This document shows, piece by piece, positions 6,793 to 9,738 of a stretch of 9,738 nt of DNA. Origin of the DNA: Muribaculaceae bacterium. GTDB lineage: Bacteria > Bacteroidota > Bacteroidia > Bacteroidales > Muribaculaceae. Where the stretch lies: NCBI GenBank assembly GCA_029060585.1, contig JAIDTS010000358.1:1-9738 (forward strand), given 5' to 3'. Every line of letters starts with the position of its first letter. Positions within the stretch are counted from its first letter, which is position 1. Below the pieces are notes generated by a model that did no database searches, was not told where the DNA came from, and worked only from the letters and a program-made list of their open reading frames with translations. Both the position numbers and the translations under genes were made by a program.

Positions 6793-9226
6793 AATACATA
6801 CGATATTGGTTGTATTATTGACATCCTTTCTTTTGGGATGCTCGGATGATCTTGAGATTAAAACGGATACAGATGTAATTGATGCAGAAGGAGTGCAGGC
6901 ATTTCTTTCTCTTTCTGTAAGCGACTTTTCCATCATTTCTAATGGAACAAGGGATGAAGAACCGAGTGATGTCATTGAAGAGGCATCTGATTATGAAAAC
7001 CGAATAGATAACATTTGGGTCTTCCAATACCGTTTGTCGGACGGAGCCAAATTGGCGGCCAATTACTATTCAATAACTGATCAAACTAAACTGAAAAGAC
7101 TTGAGGTCACACTCGTAGAGCAGGTGCCGTGCCACATCTGTGTAGTTGCCAATACAGGAGATAATACATGGGGTAATTCTTCGGGATTTAATACGTATGA
7201 AAGCATGAAGAGGCAGGCTCTTTCGTCACCGGAACCAATCATGTTTTCCGATGCTGCCGCGGCTCCAAATCCCATCCCCATGGAGGGATCAGTAGAAGGA
7301 GTAAATGTAAAGATTGGCTCTGTGATTAATGTGCCTGTCTCGAGGATGTATGCCAAGCTCAAGATTTCATTTGGTAAGCTGGTAGATGGAATGAGTCCAA
7401 AGTCAATTGAAATTAATAATATTCCAAGTTATTGCAGGGTAAAATCTCTTGTAGAAGGAATAGATGATAAAAATGCAGCAGAATACGGAACTAATATTCA
7501 GTGGATCACAAGATCATATGACACCGCAACTAATGATAATGACGGAACTGCAGCGAAGGATAAGGAATACATAGTTTATATTCCGGAAAACCTTCAGGGC
7601 CAGCCAAACAATGATAATGGTGAAAGTAAGGACAATATAGCACCATCCAATGCTCTTGTCATAAGGATAGCGATGAATTATAATTATTTAGAAGAAATTC
7701 CCGGAGATGGTTATACAGAATTTGATCCCGTTGAATTACAGGAGGAGCGTCAATATACTGTATATCCGGGTGGAAATACTAAGGATAATTTCAATATCAA
7801 GAGAAATAATGTATATCGTATAAACCTGAACGTACATGATGCAGTTTTACATACACCTTCATCAAACTGTTTTGTAGTAAAACCGGGTAAAAATATTGCT
7901 TTTGAGCCCTATAACCGCACTGAAATAGGCAGTGGATATAAAATCTCTGACTATCTTGACCCTAATGATGCCTCAAAAAGTAAAGTTATTTCCGGAGTTC
8001 AGATTCTTTGGCAGACTAAAAATGCTATTGGTGACAACTCAAAAGGTAATAAGGTTTGGTTTAAATTGAATGAATCTGACCCTCTTCATAGTAGGATTAT
8101 AGTAAGTACTCAACAGGAAGGCAACGCTTTGATAGGAGCATTCAATAAAGATGGTGAGATTATTTGGTCATGGCATATCTGGATTAGAGAGAATGATCCC
8201 AGCAACGTGGGTCAAGCTGTCGTATATAGGACCTATACTTGGGATGCTTCAGGAATTAAAGCAAATGAGCCTCGAGTAGACGGCTATGCAGTAATGCCGT
8301 GTAATCTTGGTGCACTTGTAGATAAACCGGCATCAAAAGCTTGGGCTGACATAGCTAAAACTTATGGTATGCTCTATCAATGGGGAAGAAAAGATCCATT
8401 CCCTCCGTTAATCAAAAACTTTATGGAGGATGCGGATTATAGTAGTCTGACAGAAGTTCACTATGATTATAAGAATACGAATGTAGTATCAAAAACAAGC
8501 TCAGCCGGTAGTCCCCAAAAAGGGAGCCCTTCAAGTCCCAACGTTTCGTTTTTTTCATATGTTGGAAGTAACGCGTCCGATCCGATTAAGTTTTCCATTC
8601 AGAATCCTTTAGTGTTTATTGTTGGCACTAAAAAAGTTAAAGAAGCAGTGGCCAATTTAGCGACTGAATCATATTATTTTAATAAAGGTGATTGGATGGC
8701 TGCCGGAAAATCAGATAATAAATTATGGGGTGGAAAAGATCCGACTAATGATTTACAACATCTTAAAGTAAATGCGAGTCCTGAAATTTGGATTTACGAT
8801 AATTATGGAAGTGAAAAGACCATCTTTGATCCTTGTCCAACTGGATGGAGAGTTCCTCCTGGGGACTTATGGCTTGGTTTTTCCTCTAATGGATTGAATT
8901 CAGGCACTATAAATTATGATGTCACCAGCACTAATACTTATAAATATAATGATACTTTTTCTGGAGGTATGTTTGTGTATATGCGTGACTACAAAAATGG
9001 TACCACTTTATATTTCCCAACACAGGGACCTCGTGTTACCAGTGGTAATGGTTATCGTGTAGGCGTTTGTGGCAATTATCATAATGCTACCGTGTCCACA
9101 AACAATCGAGTAAATATCCTTCATGTCCATAATGGTCAAGGCACATTTGCAATTTTTGAGACAGGATACACATATACAAGAAAGTCTATTGGTGGTCCAA
9201 TCAGATGTGTCAGAGATAGGAAATAG
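6785..9226 (+). CDS. Probable pilus tip adhesin: fimbrillin-like N-part plus FISUMP-type C-domain
   Basis: An 813-residue lipoprotein precursor. I chose ATG 6785, not 6662, because it begins M-N-R-I with a clean signal peptide and lipobox F-L-L-G-C (Cys19); the longer version would bury this behind 41 residues overlapping the previous gene. Residues 20 to about 355 carry the fimbrillin skeleton: T-R-D-E at 56-59, S-R-M-Y-A-K-L at 186-192, and R-N-N-V-Y-R at 340-345. A middle section follows, starting near S-N-C-F-V-V (360-365). Then come N-L-G-A (507-510) with Y-Q-W-G-R-K-D-P-F (531-539), D-P-C-P-T-G-W-R-V-P (682-691), and a final G-G-P-I-R-C-V-R-D (803-811). These mark the Fibrobacter succinogenes major paralogous (FISUMP) domain, which I believe is C-type-lectin-like. 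A fimbrillin base with such a head fits a tip adhesin; the ligand is unknown. The gene is visibly AT-richer than the front of the operon. Confidence 0.85.
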   Translation: MNRIHTILVVLLTSFLLGCSDDLEIKTDTDVIDAEGVQAFLSLSVSDFSIISNGTRDEEPSDVIEEASDYENRIDNIWVFQYRLSDGAKLAANYYSITDQTKLKRLEVTLVEQVPCHICVVANTGDNTWGNSSGFNTYESMKRQALSSPEPIMFSDAAAAPNPIPMEGSVEGVNVKIGSVINVPVSRMYAKLKISFGKLVDGMSPKSIEINNIPSYCRVKSLVEGIDDKNAAEYGTNIQWITRSYDTATNDNDGTAAKDKEYIVYIPENLQGQPNNDNGESKDNIAPSNALVIRIAMNYNYLEEIPGDGYTEFDPVELQEERQYTVYPGGNTKDNFNIKRNNVYRINLNVHDAVLHTPSSNCFVVKPGKNIAFEPYNRTEIGSGYKISDYLDPNDASKSKVISGVQILWQTKNAIGDNSKGNKVWFKLNESDPLHSRIIVSTQQEGNALIGAFNKDGEIIWSWHIWIRENDPSNVGQAVVYRTYTWDASGIKANEPRVDGYAVMPCNLGALVDKPASKAWADIAKTYGMLYQWGRKDPFPPLIKNFMEDADYSSLTEVHYDYKNTNVVSKTSSAGSPQKGSPSSPNVSFFSYVGSNASDPIKFSIQNPLVFIVGTKKVKEAVANLATESYYFNKGDWMAAGKSDNKLWGGKDPTNDLQHLKVNASPEIWIYDNYGSEKTIFDPCPTGWRVPPGDLWLGFSSNGLNSGTINYDVTSTNTYKYNDTFSGGMFVYMRDYKNGTTLYFPTQGPRVTSGNGYRVGVCGNYHNATVSTNNRVNILHVHNGQGTFAIFETGYTYTRKSIGGPIRCVRDRK

Positions 9227-9232
9227 GGTAAA

Positions 9233-9273
9233 AAACGAGGGATGCGATTCACTCATTGTCGCATCCCTCGTTT
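9233..9273. terminator. Bidirectional intrinsic terminator between converging genes
   Basis: AAACGAGGGATGCGA (9233-9247) and its exact reverse complement (9259-9273) form a perfect 15-bp stem with an 11-base loop. It starts 7 bases after the tip-gene stop and ends 7 bases before the end of the minus-strand gene. Read on the minus strand, the stem runs into six T (plus-strand A at 9230-9235), a good terminator. On the plus strand the tail is T-rich but interrupted (TTTAGTTTCT), so it is weaker. It closes the pilus operon and separates it from the housekeeping-type neighbour. Confidence 0.88.
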
Positions 9274-9279
9274 AGTTTC

Positions 9280-9738
9280 TTATTCGTCGGCGAGGTCGTC
9301 TTCCTCCTCATATGTGTCACGGAGCAGGTTGATGAGCATCACCATCCCGTGTGCTGTCGCCTGTTCGATGACATCGTTGCGGCTCCCGTTGAAATGGCGG
9401 CATTCGCTGACGAGCTTACTTCCGTATTTGGCTCCTATCCAGACTGTTCCGACTGGTTTGTATTTTGTGCCTCCGTCTGGGCCGGCGATGCCGGACGTAG
9501 AGATGGCGCAGTCGCTTCTCATCAGTCTGGCAGCTCCCTCAGCCATTGCTTCGACCACTTCGCGGCTGACGGCTCCTTTTCTGTCGATGTATTTCTGGGG
9601 AACGCCGAGCACGTTGGTCTTGACATCGTTGGCGTAGCTCACTATGCTTCCGAGGAAGTACTCGCTGCTTCCCGGATGATGTGTGATGCGGTGGGCGATA
9701 TTGCCTCCCGTGCAGATTTCGTCGCATGAGACTGTGAG
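9280..9738 (-). CDS. CinA/PncC family protein (C-terminal domain), 5' end outside window
   Basis: The last 152 residues of a CinA C-terminal-domain protein; the frame is open to the right edge, so the true start lies outside. The family includes PncC, which removes the amide from nicotinamide mononucleotide in the cytoplasmic pyridine-nucleotide salvage pathway. Visible family elements, counted from the edge, are C-T-G-G (9-12), P-G-S-S-E-Y-F (22-28), S-Y-A-N-D-V-K (34-40), S-G-I-A-G-P-D-G-G and G-T-V-W. The normal A-E-S-C-T-G-G signature reads D-E-I-C-T-G-G here: Ile replaces the proposed catalytic Ser (codon at 9715-9717). The Tyr and Lys of the family remain. An internal GTG near 9642 is not a convincing start, because homology continues upstream of it. 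The tail is acidic (E-E-E-D-D-L-A-D-E). Whether it is a short PncC or a full-length CinA cannot be told. It is convergent with, and apparently unrelated to, the pilus operon. Confidence 0.88.
   Translation of the reverse strand, partial: LTVSCDEICTGGNIAHRITHHPGSSEYFLGSIVSYANDVKTNVLGVPQKYIDRKGAVSREVVEAMAEGAARLMRSDCAISTSGIAGPDGGTKYKPVGTVWIGAKYGSKLVSECRHFNGSRNDVIEQATAHGMVMLINLLRDTYEEEDDLADE

Noticed and set aside
9233..9273. Hairpin read as a retroelement target-site cruciform
   Set aside because: The stem is long, sits between two converging gene ends and has a T tail on the minus strand, so a bidirectional terminator is the simpler explanation.
9242..9729. Plus-strand open frames opposite the CinA gene
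   Set aside because: They are the complement of a clear CinA-family sequence and overlap the terminator; no protein family is recognisable.

Overview
The window suggests a gut-type Bacteroidales, possibly Muribaculaceae. The reasons are six genes of Bacteroidota-specific surface-protein families, lipoproteins with short N-termini and a lipobox Cys, and A-rich leaders instead of clear Shine-Dalgarno sites. The family-level placement is inference. I see no tRNA, rRNA, CRISPR array, insertion sequence or integrase. No gene-free stretch exceeds about 115 bases.

Positions 1-9226 hold one plus-strand gene cluster that reads as a complete type V (FimA/Mfa1-type) pilus operon. In order: a DUF3575 outer-membrane beta-barrel (76-723), a DUF3868 plus OmpA-like periplasmic protein (750-2159), the Mfa1-family major pilin (2209-4257), the Mfa2/FimB-family anchor (4371-5390), a fimbrillin-like accessory subunit (5416-6792), and a large fimbrillin-like protein with a C-terminal FISUMP-type domain that is the probable tip adhesin (6785-9226). 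All gaps are 25-113 bases, and the last two genes overlap by 8 bases. The likely working model is that subunits cross the inner membrane as lipoproteins and reach the outer membrane. Three of them are then trimmed at a conserved Thr-Arg site to expose a groove for strand exchange, while the Mfa2 homologue lacks that site and stays as the membrane anchor. The two front genes may form a dedicated outer-membrane/cell-wall platform.

The operon ends at a perfect 15-bp hairpin (9233-9273) that also serves a converging minus-strand gene. That gene (9280 to beyond the right edge) is a CinA/PncC C-terminal-domain protein, a nicotinamide-nucleotide amidase family member in which the signature serine appears to be isoleucine.

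Points most worth following: a run of nine G directly before the first gene's start, a hairpin between pilin and anchor genes, a marked fall in GC toward the tip gene, the tip gene's C-type-lectin-like C-terminus, the conserved processing-site pattern, and the altered CinA motif.
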